64,000 nt of DNA from Chryseolinea sp. H1M3-3 (GCF_029360725.1 NZ_JARKMY010000014.1:349698-413697), one strand, 5' to 3'; positions 41,188 to 49,458 are shown, counted from the first letter of the stretch. Made by a program: numbers and translations. The notes: generated by a model not told the origin, from the letters alone.

Positions 41188-41595
41188 TTACGCATTCTTT
41201 TTAACAAACTTCCACGGATCCCACGCATTCATATAATCTTGTTTGCTGACTATTAATGCTTTTTCGACTGCATGTTCAAGGAGTGGCGTGAACGCATAAT
41301 CATAGCAGATATAGTAAATCTGCTTGTTTGCAGTGACGAAGATCGAAGAAAAGATTCTGACATCATACCCCATTGCATCGAGCACCTCCCTCCTAACGGT
41401 CGCTTTTCCAACCGGACATAATTTTTTTAGGATTGCACGATTTTTACGCAAAGTTTTATTGACATCCAGAATAGGACGCTCAGCAACAGTTTTCTGTTTG
41501 TTGTTAGCCATATAACGACACTGATCTGAGCAATATTTTTTATCGGCTCTGCCAGTCACAGGGCAGTTACAAATAGGGCATTTGATTTTACTCAC
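41188..41595 (-). CDS. zinc-ribbon protein of unknown function
   Basis: 135 residues from a GTG start. The N-terminus holds a four-cysteine zinc ribbon (CPICNCPVTGRADKKYCSDQC), listed here in two parts as CPICNCPVTGRA and DKKYCSDQC. The rest shows a helical RKNRAILKKLCPVGKATVRR and a beta part (RIFSSIFVTANKQIYYICYD). It is likely cytoplasmic and could bind nucleic acid. It is the last chromosomal gene before the recombinase and points away from it. Confidence 0.78.
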   Translation of the reverse strand: MSKIKCPICNCPVTGRADKKYCSDQCRYMANNKQKTVAERPILDVNKTLRKNRAILKKLCPVGKATVRREVLDAMGYDVRIFSSIFVTANKQIYYICYDYAFTPLLEHAVEKALIVSKQDYMNAWDPWKFVKKNA

Positions 41596-41741
41596 AACGT
41601 TCTAATGTTTCACTTACCAACGGACTTTTTTTACGCACAACGATTTAGTATTCGGGTATATCCGAATTTACACGGGTAATAACACGGTTAAGATAAGGTG
41701 TTTTTATAGGATTGTCTACACATCACAAAAAACAAAACCTT

Positions 41742-42884
41742 ATGAATCAACTACCAGTAATCACCTTACGTCATTTGATGATCAATGGTACCAAATACAT
41801 TGGGATGCAATTTTATGCTTCCAAAATTGTTCATGCACTTATCAAAACATTAGATTCACCAAAATGGTCGCCTGTTCACAATATGGTTTATATCGCCAAC
41901 ACTCCCGCAAACCTCTATTCGATCTTTAAAACCTTCAAAGGATCCGCATGGATAAATTGCCGGTACTTTTATAGAAACAAGCCGGTATTTCCGCACGCGC
42001 AAGCTGCCGACCTCAGTTCGCTAAAAGAAAAAATGATAGGGAATAAGCCGGCTTGCCCTGCTGAATACATCGCGTTGCTGGAGACAAAACACTACAGCCT
42101 CAACACTGCCAAAACCTATACCGGACTTTTCTCCGAGTTCATGCACTACTTCGAAGGCAAGCCGCTGAATGAAATAGACGAGACTGATATCAAAAAATAC
42201 ATGCACAAAATTGTAAAGGATGGCAAATCACTTTCACATCAAAATCAGGTTATTAATGCCATTAAATTTTATTATGAACAAGTGCTGGACATGCCTCAGC
42301 GGTTCTATGAAATTGAAAGGCCTAGGAAAGCACAGAAATTACCTTCCGTACTCAGTGAAGAAGAAACTCAAAAACTCATTGACGTAACGATTAACTTAAA
42401 ACATAAGGCCATCCTTGTCACCATTTATTCGTGTGGGTTAAGGTTATCTGAGCTGTTAAACTTAAAGTTAACCGACATTCAAAGTGACCGCCGCTTATTA
42501 TTAATCAGAGATGGAAAAGGAAGTAAGGATCGCCATACCCTTCTCTCGGAGACTACCCTTGCTTTATTACGAAAGTATTACGTTGCTTATAAACCTAAAG
42601 AATATTTATTTGAAGGTCAGGATGGAGGGCAATATGGAAGCAAAAGTGTTCAAAACATTGTCAAACATTCTTTACGGTTAGCAAACATCAAACGACCGGC
42701 CTCCACCCACACCCTCAGACATTCCTTTGCCACACACCTTCTCGAAAACGGAACCGATTTGCGATACATACAGACGCTTCTAGGCCACAGTTCACCCAAG
42801 ACTACGGAGATCTATGCCCATGTTTCTACAAAAGGTCTCCGGGATGTTGTAAGTCCGATAGAAAAATTAAAAATTAGCTTTTAA
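41742..42884 (+). CDS. tyrosine recombinase at the head of the cassette array (candidate array integrase)
   Basis: 380 residues from ATG 41742 (MNQLPVITLRHLMING); a TTG 30 bp upstream is in frame. Residues ~1-85 are an extra N-terminal domain, followed by a SAM-like core-binding domain (YSLNTAKTYTGLFSEFMHYF) and the catalytic domain. Catalytic residues are visible: Arg in SCGLRLSELLNL, Lys in DGKGSKDRHTLL, HxxR in HTLRHSFATHL, His in LLGHSSPKTT and Tyr in EIYAHVSTKG. Spacing between the GKG/KDR motif and HTLRHS is XerD-like; the ~20-residue insertion of classical integron integrases is not visible. It is in the same direction as all cassettes and its stop is 74 bp from the first core, so it is the natural candidate for the array recombinase, by position only. 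Confidence 0.88.
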   Translation: MNQLPVITLRHLMINGTKYIGMQFYASKIVHALIKTLDSPKWSPVHNMVYIANTPANLYSIFKTFKGSAWINCRYFYRNKPVFPHAQAADLSSLKEKMIGNKPACPAEYIALLETKHYSLNTAKTYTGLFSEFMHYFEGKPLNEIDETDIKKYMHKIVKDGKSLSHQNQVINAIKFYYEQVLDMPQRFYEIERPRKAQKLPSVLSEEETQKLIDVTINLKHKAILVTIYSCGLRLSELLNLKLTDIQSDRRLLLIRDGKGSKDRHTLLSETTLALLRKYYVAYKPKEYLFEGQDGGQYGSKSVQNIVKHSLRLANIKRPASTHTLRHSFATHLLENGTDLRYIQTLLGHSSPKTTEIYAHVSTKGLRDVVSPIEKLKISF

Positions 42885-42965
42885 GAGCCGACAGATAAAA
42901 AAGAAATATGCGAATTCGCATATATTTGGTTGGCTAAACGTAATACGTATAGTAGGTTGTTATGC
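42885..42965 (+). other. candidate attI / array entry site
   Basis: The 81 bp between the recombinase stop and the end of the first core. It contains an inverted repeat centred on GAATTC (AAATATGCGAATTCGCATAT at 42905), an AGCCGAC/GTTGGCT pair (42887-42893 and 42929-42935, one mismatch) and then the first cassette core GTTATGC (42959-42965). It does not match any of the attC families further down. Position argues for an attI-like or ancestral attC site; the inverted repeat could also be the recombinase terminator. Confidence 0.5.
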
Positions 42966-42968
42966 ACA

Positions 42969-43781
42969 ATGGCTCTTATGACAACTTGGCCACATATTAA
43001 AATTGACAACTGGACTGACTTTGTTAAGTTCATAGACTCTCTCAACGTTGAGAGTAGTTACTTGTCTCATTGGGCTTTTCGTGGACAATCGGTTTCTAGT
43101 TGGACATTAAAATCTTCGATCTCTCGACTACTTGAGAGACATAGTATCGGGCGACAGCTTGGTGACAGATTTGAATTAACGATTTTTCGCGAGTTTCTTT
43201 CGAAAGCGCACTTATACGAAGATTTTAAGCTTCGACAATTTGAGACCGGGAACACATTCCTCACTTTTACAATAATGCAGCACTACGGCTGTCCAACGCG
43301 ATTATTGGACTGGACGTCTTCACCATATGTTGCACTGTACTTTGCAGTTAATAACGACTTTTCAAATGATGGTGCCGTGTACCTATTTAATGAGACAGCT
43401 TTAAACAATGAGAATAAAGATGAAAGGTTTACCAACGGGGACGCGATTTTCTTCAATGACGAAGAGAGTGATCATATTCAAGTCTTTATGGCAAACTTTG
43501 CAACACGGAGACTAAATTCACAGCAAGGTGTTTTTAGCATTGGAGCAAATATTGACAAAGACCATGAGGAGTTGATCTATAAATCTCTGATTAATAAAAA
43601 CACGAAGGAGAGATCATACTTTGTTAAATTAATAATCGACAAACAAATTAAGATCGAGTGTCTAGCAAAATTAAAGACTATGAATGTCCGAGCAGACCAA
43701 TTGTATCCTGACCTGTATGGATTTTCGTCTTCCTTGAAAGATTTATTAGAGATAAGAGGTTGGGAAAAAGGACAGCAGTAA
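42969..43781 (+). CDS. FRG-domain protein (cassette 1)
   Basis: About 270 residues from ATG 42969, only 3 bp past the cassette core, so the message would have almost no leader unless read from upstream. The FRG domain is clear: HWAFRGQSVSSWTLKSSISR near residue 35 and QHYGCPTRLLDWTSSPYVA near residue 105, followed by LYFAVNNDF. FRG proteins occur in prophages, defence islands and next to restriction genes; their activity is unknown. The C-terminal half (NFATRRLNSQQGVFSIG) also fits the family. It is the first cassette, the position closest to the recombinase and usually the best expressed in integrons. Confidence 0.9.
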   Translation: MALMTTWPHIKIDNWTDFVKFIDSLNVESSYLSHWAFRGQSVSSWTLKSSISRLLERHSIGRQLGDRFELTIFREFLSKAHLYEDFKLRQFETGNTFLTFTIMQHYGCPTRLLDWTSSPYVALYFAVNNDFSNDGAVYLFNETALNNENKDERFTNGDAIFFNDEESDHIQVFMANFATRRLNSQQGVFSIGANIDKDHEELIYKSLINKNTKERSYFVKLIIDKQIKIECLAKLKTMNVRADQLYPDLYGFSSSLKDLLEIRGWEKGQQ

Positions 43782-43791
43782 GAGCCACTGT

Positions 43792-43920
43792 GCATAACAA
43801 CAGCTATAATACATATGCTATATCGTAGGTTCTTAAAGTGTGTGCTATTAAATTTCGGCAGCAACGTGGGACAAAGATGTAGGTATTTACACGCATACGT
43901 CTTATAGCTAGGCGTTGAAC
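43792..43920 (+). repeat. attC 1 (family D)
   Basis: Inverse core GCATAAC (43792-43798) to core GTTGAAC (43914-43920), 129 bp. Arms TATAATACATATGC and GCATACGTCTTATA pair. The cassette start GTTATGCACA...TGGCTC and end GAGCCACTGTGCATAAC pair over 16 of 17 bases. Confidence 0.9.
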
Positions 43921-44008
43921 AAAACCTTCGGTAGATTTGCTGGGTTTTCACGGAATAATCATCTTCAATAATTCGTAACTTCAGTCATAAACTTTAAATT
44001 TTATGACT

Positions 44009-44844
44009 ATGGAAAAAAAACACTGAGGCAACAGATGTTGCAGGAGATGCGGATCAGGAACTACTCAGAACGTTCCATCGCATGTTACATTCACTGTTTA
44101 AGCAGGCTTTCGCTTTATTACAAATGCTCACCTGATCGTTTGAGTTTAGACCAGGTTAAATCGTACCTACATTATTGCATAACAGAGAAACAGGAATCGA
44201 CTTCGACGTTAAACCAAATTATCAGTGCTGTTAAAATTCTTTTTGTTGACGTTCTTCATCGCTCATGGGAACCTGTTAACCTCAAGCGGCCACGAAGAGA
44301 AAAAAAGCTTCCTGTTGTGTTTTCAAAGGAAGAGATGACTGCCTTTTTTGAGGGCATAAAAAATCTAAAACACAAATCCGTTTTTATTGTCGCCTATTCT
44401 TCGGGATTGCGGCTTAATGAGGTACGTATGCTTAAGCCAACTGATGTCGATAGTGATCGAATGCAAATTTGTATTCGAAACGGCAAGGGAAGAAAAGATC
44501 GGTTTACTCTTCTATCGGAAAAGACCTTGGAAATACTTCGCAGGTATTATAAAAAATTTCGTCCAAAGAAATATTTGTTTGAAGGTCGAATTTCAGGAGA
44601 GCCAATGCATCCCAGGACGATCCAAAAAGTTTTTATGGATACTGTCTTAAAATCAGGAATAAAAAAGGATGTTTCCTTCCACAGTTTACGACATTCTTTT
44701 GCTACACACTTACTGGAGCAGGGTACAAATCTAAGATTGATTCAGCAACTGTTAGGACATAATTCTCTCCGTACTACTTCGGTTTACCTTCATCTGAGTC
44801 GTTTTGATCCTAAAGATGTGAGCAGTCCTTTTGATAATCTCTAA
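44009..44844 (+). pseudogene. tyrosine recombinase associated with the IS91-like unit (possible N-terminal frameshift)
   Basis: The intact frame runs from ATG 44035 to 44844, 269 residues. The catalytic set is present: SSGLRLNEVRML (Arg), NGKGRKDRFTLL (Lys), HSLRHSFATHL, LLGHNSLRTT and SVYLHLSR (Tyr). An upstream ATG at 44009 would give a natural start (M-E-K-K-T-L-R-Q-Q) if the run of eight A at 44013-44020 had nine; as written that frame stops at once. The internal ATG 44035 may still give an active protein because only about nine residues are missing. It resembles the array recombinase (LLSExTL, YLFEG, FATHLLE) but lacks its N-terminal domain. Confidence 0.75.
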
Positions 44845-44853
44845 GCATAATAT

Positions 44854-46022
44854 ATGGAAAATTCAAGAGATAATAGTTTAGAGCTAGCTACTGTCTTCAA
44901 GCAATACGCCCATGCATATGAGGCAAGCATCAATTGTGTTCAAGCCAGCGTAAGGCATACAATGCGATTATGCATTGTCGTACAGCTGCATTAGGATCGC
45001 ATCAGTCTGTTTGTGATAAGTGTGGCTTTAAAAAGATAAGCTATAATTCATGTCGCAATAGACATTGCCCAAAGTGTCAATACATCAAGCAACTTCTATG
45101 GGTAGATAAACTGAAGAGCCGCTTGCTACCTACTCGGTATTTTCATATTGTTTTTACAGTACCTGAATTTCTAAACAGGCTTTTTTACATCAATCAACGA
45201 GCATGTTATGATATGTTATTTAAAGCATCCTCTTATGCTATTCAAAAAACGGCTTGCAATCCTGTTTTTCTAGGCGCACAAAGTGGCAACGTATCAGTCT
45301 TGCATACATGGGGTCAGTCTTTAAATTACCATCCTCATATACATGCCTTAGTGCCTGCAGGTGGAATAGATGCAGATGGTCAAGAATGGATAAATGCGTC
45401 CAAAAAATTCTTTGTACCGGTGAAAGCATTATCAAAGATTTTCAGAGCAAAGTTTTTCGAGCTATTACAACAAGCCATTACTAAGGAGATGCTGGTTATT
45501 CCTCAGCAAGATAGTTTACTATATGGCGCGCCAAAGAGCTTTAAAAAAATGGTTTATCGCAAGCTCTGGAATGTGCACATAAAAAAAACTTTTAAAGGTG
45601 CGGGACAAGTGATTAATTATCTTGGCAGGTATACCCACCGGGTGGCAATTAGCAATAATAGACTTCTGTCAATGAGTAATGACATCATCCAATTTCGGTG
45701 GAAGGATTACCGAGATAATCGACAGAAGATTATGAACTTGAATGTACATTGTTTTATCAACCGTTTCCTTCAGCACATATTACCATGTGGCTATTATAAG
45801 ATTCGGTATTATGGAATCTTTGCAGCCGTTCATTCCAAAACAAGCATGGTTCAATGCTTTGCTCTGCTAGGAGCTGCACCTGGCATTTCACAATATGAAG
45901 GGCTTCCAATGTTGGAAATGTTACAGTTGATAACAGGAAGAAATCTTATTAAATGTTCTCAATGTAAAAATGGAATTATGATTCCTATTCAGATGGCCGC
46001 TGAAGTGCCAGAAGACTCATAG
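44854..46022 (+). pseudogene. IS91-like Y1/HUH transposase, frameshifted near the start
   Basis: An ATG at 44854 begins M-E-N-S-R-D-N-S-L-E-L-A-T-V-F-K-Q-Y, the expected transposase N-terminus. After about 29 codons the reading must shift by one base near 44938 (TGTGTTCAAGC, as if one T were lost) to enter the long frame that ends at 46022. The long frame has the N-terminal zinc-binding motif CDKCGF...CRNRHCPKC, the HUH motif NYHPHIHALVPAGG and the catalytic Tyr region YLGRYTHRVAISNNRL, and a C-terminal CSQCKNG. Rolling-circle transposition is the known activity. Without the shift, translation from Met 44970 would still include the zinc finger and HUH. Confidence 0.82.
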
Positions 46023-46228
46023 ATAAATGTAGAGCTGTTCTTTGAAATAAAATTAATCTTCAAGAATGGAAAAAAATCCATAAGGGAAGAAGTGTGCTTA
46101 AATTATCGCAGCATATGAATTGAATCCCATCATTAAATCTATATTGTTCAAACCGGCATTGTTACTTTTCTACATGTTGTGCCGCTCTCCGAAAAAACAG
46201 AAAAGAATACCCATAGCCAAGAGGTATC

Positions 46229-46358
46229 GTTCAACAACGTTTTACACGAAATCCATGAACGCATGTAGCAAAATCAAATTGTGCCATTCCATTGCTAATC
46301 TTCCTTTAAAGAATTATTTTTTTGCCTGGATTTCGTATAAAACACTTTTTTGTTAGGC
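46229..46358 (+). repeat. attC 2 (singleton)
   Basis: Inverse core GTTCAAC (46229-46235) to core GTTAGGC (46352-46358), 130 bp. Long outer arms pair: AACGTTTTACACGAAATCCA with TGGATTTCGTATAAAACAC, around a ~75-base loop unlike the other families. Confidence 0.8.
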
Positions 46359-46375
46359 AACATAAAACTAAAAGC

Positions 46376-46888
46376 ATGGACACTCGTACTGATTATTCCG
46401 GTCAACAGACTTCCTGCTTTTGTGCAAAATACCAGCCTTTGGAACTGTCCCGCGAGCAAATAGCAGAACGAATTAAGGAAACTAGGAGTATCCAAAGACG
46501 TCTTGACCTGAAGTGTAAGTCCACAAAAGGACACCACTTATTTCAATGTAGACTTTGTAAGCAGCTTTGGCAATTAAGCAGTGCTTGGAATTGGGGCGGA
46601 CAAGATTACCTATTCAAGGTTCCTGATATTGAAATACCCGAGTGGATGGAGAGTCCGTACATGTCACCTGCTGATATGATGATTTATTCTGCATCAATGA
46701 AAATATACTTCGAAAAAAATAGGCTATCTGACTCAAATAATTTGTGCAAAATTGAAAACTGTGTTCAGAATGCCCTACTAAATAATGTGCTATGTAAAGT
46801 TCATTTCATTGAAAGCTTGCAAAAGTTTGGACTTTTACCTCAGCCGCCTGCTGGTAGATTATTTGATCCCTACACTCTAAGTATTTAG
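46376..46888 (+). CDS. Cys-rich hypothetical protein (cassette 3)
   Basis: 170 residues from ATG 46376, 17 bp past the core; the frame opens earlier across the core but without family features. Cysteine pairs suggest metal binding: SCFCAKY at the start, FQCRLCKQLW near residue 62, and CKIENCVQNALLNNVLCKVHF near residue 125 (shown as CKIENC and LCKVHF). A Trp-rich middle (WQLSSAWNWGGQDYLF) follows the second pair. No signal peptide. No family recognised. Confidence 0.78.
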   Translation: MDTRTDYSGQQTSCFCAKYQPLELSREQIAERIKETRSIQRRLDLKCKSTKGHHLFQCRLCKQLWQLSSAWNWGGQDYLFKVPDIEIPEWMESPYMSPADMMIYSASMKIYFEKNRLSDSNNLCKIENCVQNALLNNVLCKVHFIESLQKFGLLPQPPAGRLFDPYTLSI

Positions 46889-46906
46889 AGTTAGATGCGT
46901 TACGTT

Positions 46907-47034
46907 GCCTAACACAATGTATACCCAATAGCGCGTAGTTCTTGAAAGTCCGAAGCGGAAAACGTAGATTTGACTGAACTTCGTATTTTGTATTTCATAG
47001 CATTGGCGCTACTGGGCATACATAAACGTTAGCG
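46907..47034 (+). repeat. attC 3 (family F)
   Basis: Inverse core GCCTAAC (46907-46913) to core GTTAGCG (47028-47034), 128 bp. The arms ATAGCGCGTAG and GGCGCTA and the outer TGTATACCCA/TGGGCATACATA pair. The end GTTGCCTAAC is the exact complement of the cassette start GTTAGGCAAC. Confidence 0.9.
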
Positions 47035-47051
47035 GTCATTGCAAATCGGAT

Positions 47052-47699
47052 ATGAATAGAATTTTAAGTCTCCCTCTAGTTCTCGCCTCGGTTATTGCGT
47101 CTGAAAGCCTAGGGGCACAGGATTATTTTCCGTTAAGACCGGGAAATAAATGGTACTATGACTGGAATGGATCCGAAATAACTTTAAAAGTCGATTCGAA
47201 ACCTCACGAGTTCAACGGAAATACATACTGGGCGATCGTCGACAGCACTCCTGAAGTTGTGTACGATAGCTCCCGCATAGTATTCGAGGGAACGACTTAT
47301 TGGATTTATAGGAAGGCGAGATTGGGAATGCCGATAGCAACTATGTTTTACAGAAAGGATGCCGACGGGAATATATATTCGTATGATGATGAATTGAATA
47401 TTGAAAGTCTGCTTATACCTAAACAAATTAAAAAGGGGGACATGTGGATGAGTAGTGACGGACGTGTCGAATATAAAATCATTAGCAGAAAAGAAACTTT
47501 TAAATCTAAGTCATCGGTATTCAATGATTGTCTGGTAATTTCGACAAAAGTATTGAGGCCAAGGTATCATGAGCACTCTTTCGATCCTTCCGCCGTTTTC
47601 TTGCACTATTATTGTGAAGGTGTCGGATACGTTGGTTCTAAACCTGAGGAGAAATTCGGCATGGCCCTTCTAAAATGGGAGATAAGCAACGACCGCTAA
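47052..47699 (+). CDS. secreted hypothetical protein (cassette 4)
   Basis: 215 residues with a signal peptide (LSLPLVLASVIASESLGAQ). The mature part starts with DYFPLRPGNKWYYDWNGSEI, a beta-rich opening common in exported Bacteroidota proteins, and continues with strand-turn units (YWAIVDSTPEVVYDSSRIVF, DGRVEYKIISRKE). The end VFLHYYCEGVGYVG is also a recurrent motif of these proteins. No catalytic signature. ATG is 17 bp past the core. Function unknown. Confidence 0.8.
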   Translation: MNRILSLPLVLASVIASESLGAQDYFPLRPGNKWYYDWNGSEITLKVDSKPHEFNGNTYWAIVDSTPEVVYDSSRIVFEGTTYWIYRKARLGMPIATMFYRKDADGNIYSYDDELNIESLLIPKQIKKGDMWMSSDGRVEYKIISRKETFKSKSSVFNDCLVISTKVLRPRYHEHSFDPSAVFLHYYCEGVGYVGSKPEEKFGMALLKWEISNDR

Positions 47700-47775
47700 C
47701 AAAGTATAGGCGCAATTTAAATTTTGTTGTTTATTTTAAAGGTAAATTTAAACTGCGCCTATACTGACGTTGTGC
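47694..47775 (+). repeat. attC 4 (family E)
   Basis: Inverse core CGCTAAC (47694-47700) to core GTTGTGC (47769-47775), 82 bp. Arms AGTATAGGCGCAATTTAAATTT and AAATTTAAACTGCGCCTATACT pair almost fully (each shown at no more than 22 bases in total with one mismatch). Confidence 0.92.
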
Positions 47776-47778
47776 AAC

Positions 47779-48237
47779 ATGCGGCTCAAGAGAAGAAATG
47801 GGACGATTATGATAACATCGCATTCCGCAATTGGGTGCATTCTGACTGCAATCTTGGTGGTATGTTGTGTTCCGAAGGACCAGCAAATTATTTACAGAGA
47901 GCCATCCTCAATAAGACAGAGTAAGTCGCGACTGGATAGTATGTATAAGGACTCATTAATGGTCTTCTTTGAGCAAGGGTTTAATGGTACCTTGGTAGAA
48001 ATAAAAAGGCAAGATAAGGTCATTTACCAGGAAAAGTTCACCACCGCTCAAGAGATACAATTAGCAACTGTAAAGAACTTGGGATATAACAAGGAGGTTC
48101 GAGAATTCAGCATAAGAATCAACAATGGAAATGAGGTGCCGATAAGATTGAAAGCATCTTTTAAATATGTTGCAGTCAATTACGTCAATGATACTATATA
48201 TATTGACTTCTTAAAATATTATCCGATGTATGAGTAG
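47779..48237 (+). CDS. putative lipoprotein (cassette 5)
   Basis: 152 residues from ATG 47779, 3 bp past the core; a second ATG at 47809 is also possible. The N-terminus is basic (RLKRRNG), then hydrophobic (IGCILTAILVVCCVP), with a lipobox-like VVCC, so a lipid anchor is likely. The rest is short and beta-rich (DKVIYQEKFTTAQEIQLA, SFKYVAVNYVNDTIYIDF). No family recognised. Confidence 0.72.
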   Translation: MRLKRRNGTIMITSHSAIGCILTAILVVCCVPKDQQIIYREPSSIRQSKSRLDSMYKDSLMVFFEQGFNGTLVEIKRQDKVIYQEKFTTAQEIQLATVKNLGYNKEVREFSIRINNGNEVPIRLKASFKYVAVNYVNDTIYIDFLKYYPMYE

Positions 48238-48251
48238 CATTGCCGCACGAT

Positions 48252-48334
48252 GCACAACAACAAATATGCGCCATTGCAGTTTTGTTGTTAATTTTGAAAG
48301 GAAAACTACAACGGCGCATATTTAAGCGTTGTGC
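48252..48334 (+). repeat. attC 5 (family A)
   Basis: Inverse core GCACAAC (48252-48258) to core GTTGTGC (48328-48334), 83 bp. Arms ATATGCGCCATTGCAGTTTT and AAAACTACAACGGCGCATAT pair. Nearly identical to attC 7 and attC 9. Confidence 0.93.
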
Positions 48335-48360
48335 GCAACCCCCTTGGACGAGATAGAAGT

Positions 48361-48876
48361 ATGCCAACAATAGAAATAGTTTCGATTGACAGTGATTTAA
48401 GTGTAGACCAAAAAGACTTTGATGTTGCAATTCGAGTTGATAAGAAACTGGAGAGTCATCGTGGACTATTTTACAACTTTCTAATTAAGCAAACGGGGAC
48501 AATTATTCATGTAGGTAATCCAGACTTCAAAAATGACGAAAACGGTGGATTTTTTGGAGGAGCAATAATTGACTGGGGACTTGAATCAAATGATTTAAAT
48601 ATTCCACAGGTTGACCCAAACGATCCCGCAGACAACTGGGGAGCAAATCAATCATTCAAGTATAGGTTTTCAAAGTTGTACAAACCTGACATTGACAGAC
48701 TAATTAGGACTGCTATAAGCGAATCGAAAATTAAAAAAGTATATTTCCTGACTGACTATCAATTTGGACCGGAGAAATCAAGCCATGAGATTATTTACAC
48801 ATTGATGGACTTATGGGATCGACACGACAACGAAGGACTGGAGTGGAATAAGTTATATGAAATCTATTCGGTGTGA
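48361..48876 (+). CDS. hypothetical cytoplasmic protein (cassette 6)
   Basis: 171 residues from ATG 48361; the frame opens 30 bp earlier at a TTG inside the core. No signal peptide. Acidic protein with a Gly-rich stretch (ENGGFFGGAIIDWGLESND), a mid-segment DPNDPADNWGANQSF and a C-terminal helix pair (DRLIRTAISESKIKKVYFL). No known domain. The acidic, small, soluble nature resembles immunity proteins, but no toxin is adjacent. Confidence 0.75.
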   Translation: MPTIEIVSIDSDLSVDQKDFDVAIRVDKKLESHRGLFYNFLIKQTGTIIHVGNPDFKNDENGGFFGGAIIDWGLESNDLNIPQVDPNDPADNWGANQSFKYRFSKLYKPDIDRLIRTAISESKIKKVYFLTDYQFGPEKSSHEIIYTLMDLWDRHDNEGLEWNKLYEIYSV

Positions 48877-48886
48877 CGGGGGCAGC

Positions 48887-49017
48887 GCACATCAAAGTGC
48901 ATAATCAATGGCGGGGTTCAGTGTAAATTTGTAGTTTAGTTTTTCAAAATACGTTTGGTGTCGGGGGACAGTGACGCGCTTCGAATTCCCGCCACTGATT
49001 ATGCACCAACGTTAGCG
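48887..49017 (+). repeat. attC 6 (family B)
   Basis: Degenerate inverse core GCACATC (48887-48893; T replaces A) to core GTTAGCG (49011-49017), 131 bp. Arms TGCATAATCAATGGCGGG and CCCGCCACTGATTATGCA pair. The extra cassette-end pairing (CCCCC/GGGGG) remains. Confidence 0.88.
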
Positions 49018-49088
49018 CACATTAGTTTATATAAAAGTTACAAAGCCTAGGGAACGGAAGTCGAAGAGAAAACGAGAACTAGAATTAA

Positions 49089-49454
49089 ATGAGCGAGATT
49101 GTAATTGTAGTTGGACTTGTAATATTTCTTGGTGGAGTTTTCTACTTCTTAGCTCGACAACACAATCAACAATTAGATAATATAAACGAGTATGTTTATA
49201 AGGAGGCAAAAACGCGAGGACTTCAAATCAAAAGTATGATTAATCCAACGTTTCAAGAGTGGCTGGATTCGCCGTTTGAAAGAGAAATAAAAGTAGGGAC
49301 TTTGGGATTTGAGGGAATCCCATATAACCGAGAGTACTACAGAGTTTTAAAATGTCTAGACACGAATTCGAATTTGGATGTGACAATGTGGGTCAAAGTG
49401 ACAAGAAGTTATAAGACAAATAAATTGACACTTGAATGGTTAGTACAAAACTAA
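49089..49454 (+). CDS. small single-pass membrane protein (cassette 7)
   Basis: 121 residues with one N-terminal helix (IVIVVGLVIFLGGVFYFLA) and then a soluble, charged domain of ~95 residues (EYVYKEAKTRGLQIKSM, TFQEWLDSPFEREIKVG, TLGFEGIPYNREYYRVL). The orientation is probably N-out with the domain in the cytoplasm or the reverse; it cannot be decided. The gene begins 71 bp past the core and its stop precedes attC 7 by a few bases. No family recognised. Confidence 0.75.
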   Translation: MSEIVIVVGLVIFLGGVFYFLARQHNQQLDNINEYVYKEAKTRGLQIKSMINPTFQEWLDSPFEREIKVGTLGFEGIPYNREYYRVLKCLDTNSNLDVTMWVKVTRSYKTNKLTLEWLVQN

Positions 49455-49458
49455 CGTG

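Larger units (their letters stand above)
43921..46228 (+). mobile_element. IS91-like unit with tyrosine recombinase, inside cassette 2 (boundaries approximate)
   Basis: Holds a tyrosine recombinase gene and a Y1/HUH transposase gene in the order seen in IS91-type elements of Bacteroidota. No terminal inverted repeats or target duplication were found, as expected for IS91 elements. The left junction is directly after GAAC of core GTTGAAC and the right junction is directly before GTTC of inverse core GTTCAAC; IS91 is known to choose GAAC/CAAG-type tetranucleotides (GTTC/CTTG on the other strand). The outer bases AAAACCT and AGGTATC also extend the cassette-end pairing, so the whole unit could be a true cassette rather than an insertion. 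Confidence 0.65.

Noticed and set aside
41742..42884. Calling the recombinase a classical IntI integron integrase
   Set aside because: The spacing between the catalytic Lys and HxxR motifs is XerD-like, with no visible IntI-specific insertion. Only its position links it to the array.
42930..42968. TTG start at 42930 for the FRG gene
   Set aside because: It would place the N-terminus across the recombination core, so the protein would change whenever the cassette moves; ATG 42969 lies inside the cassette.
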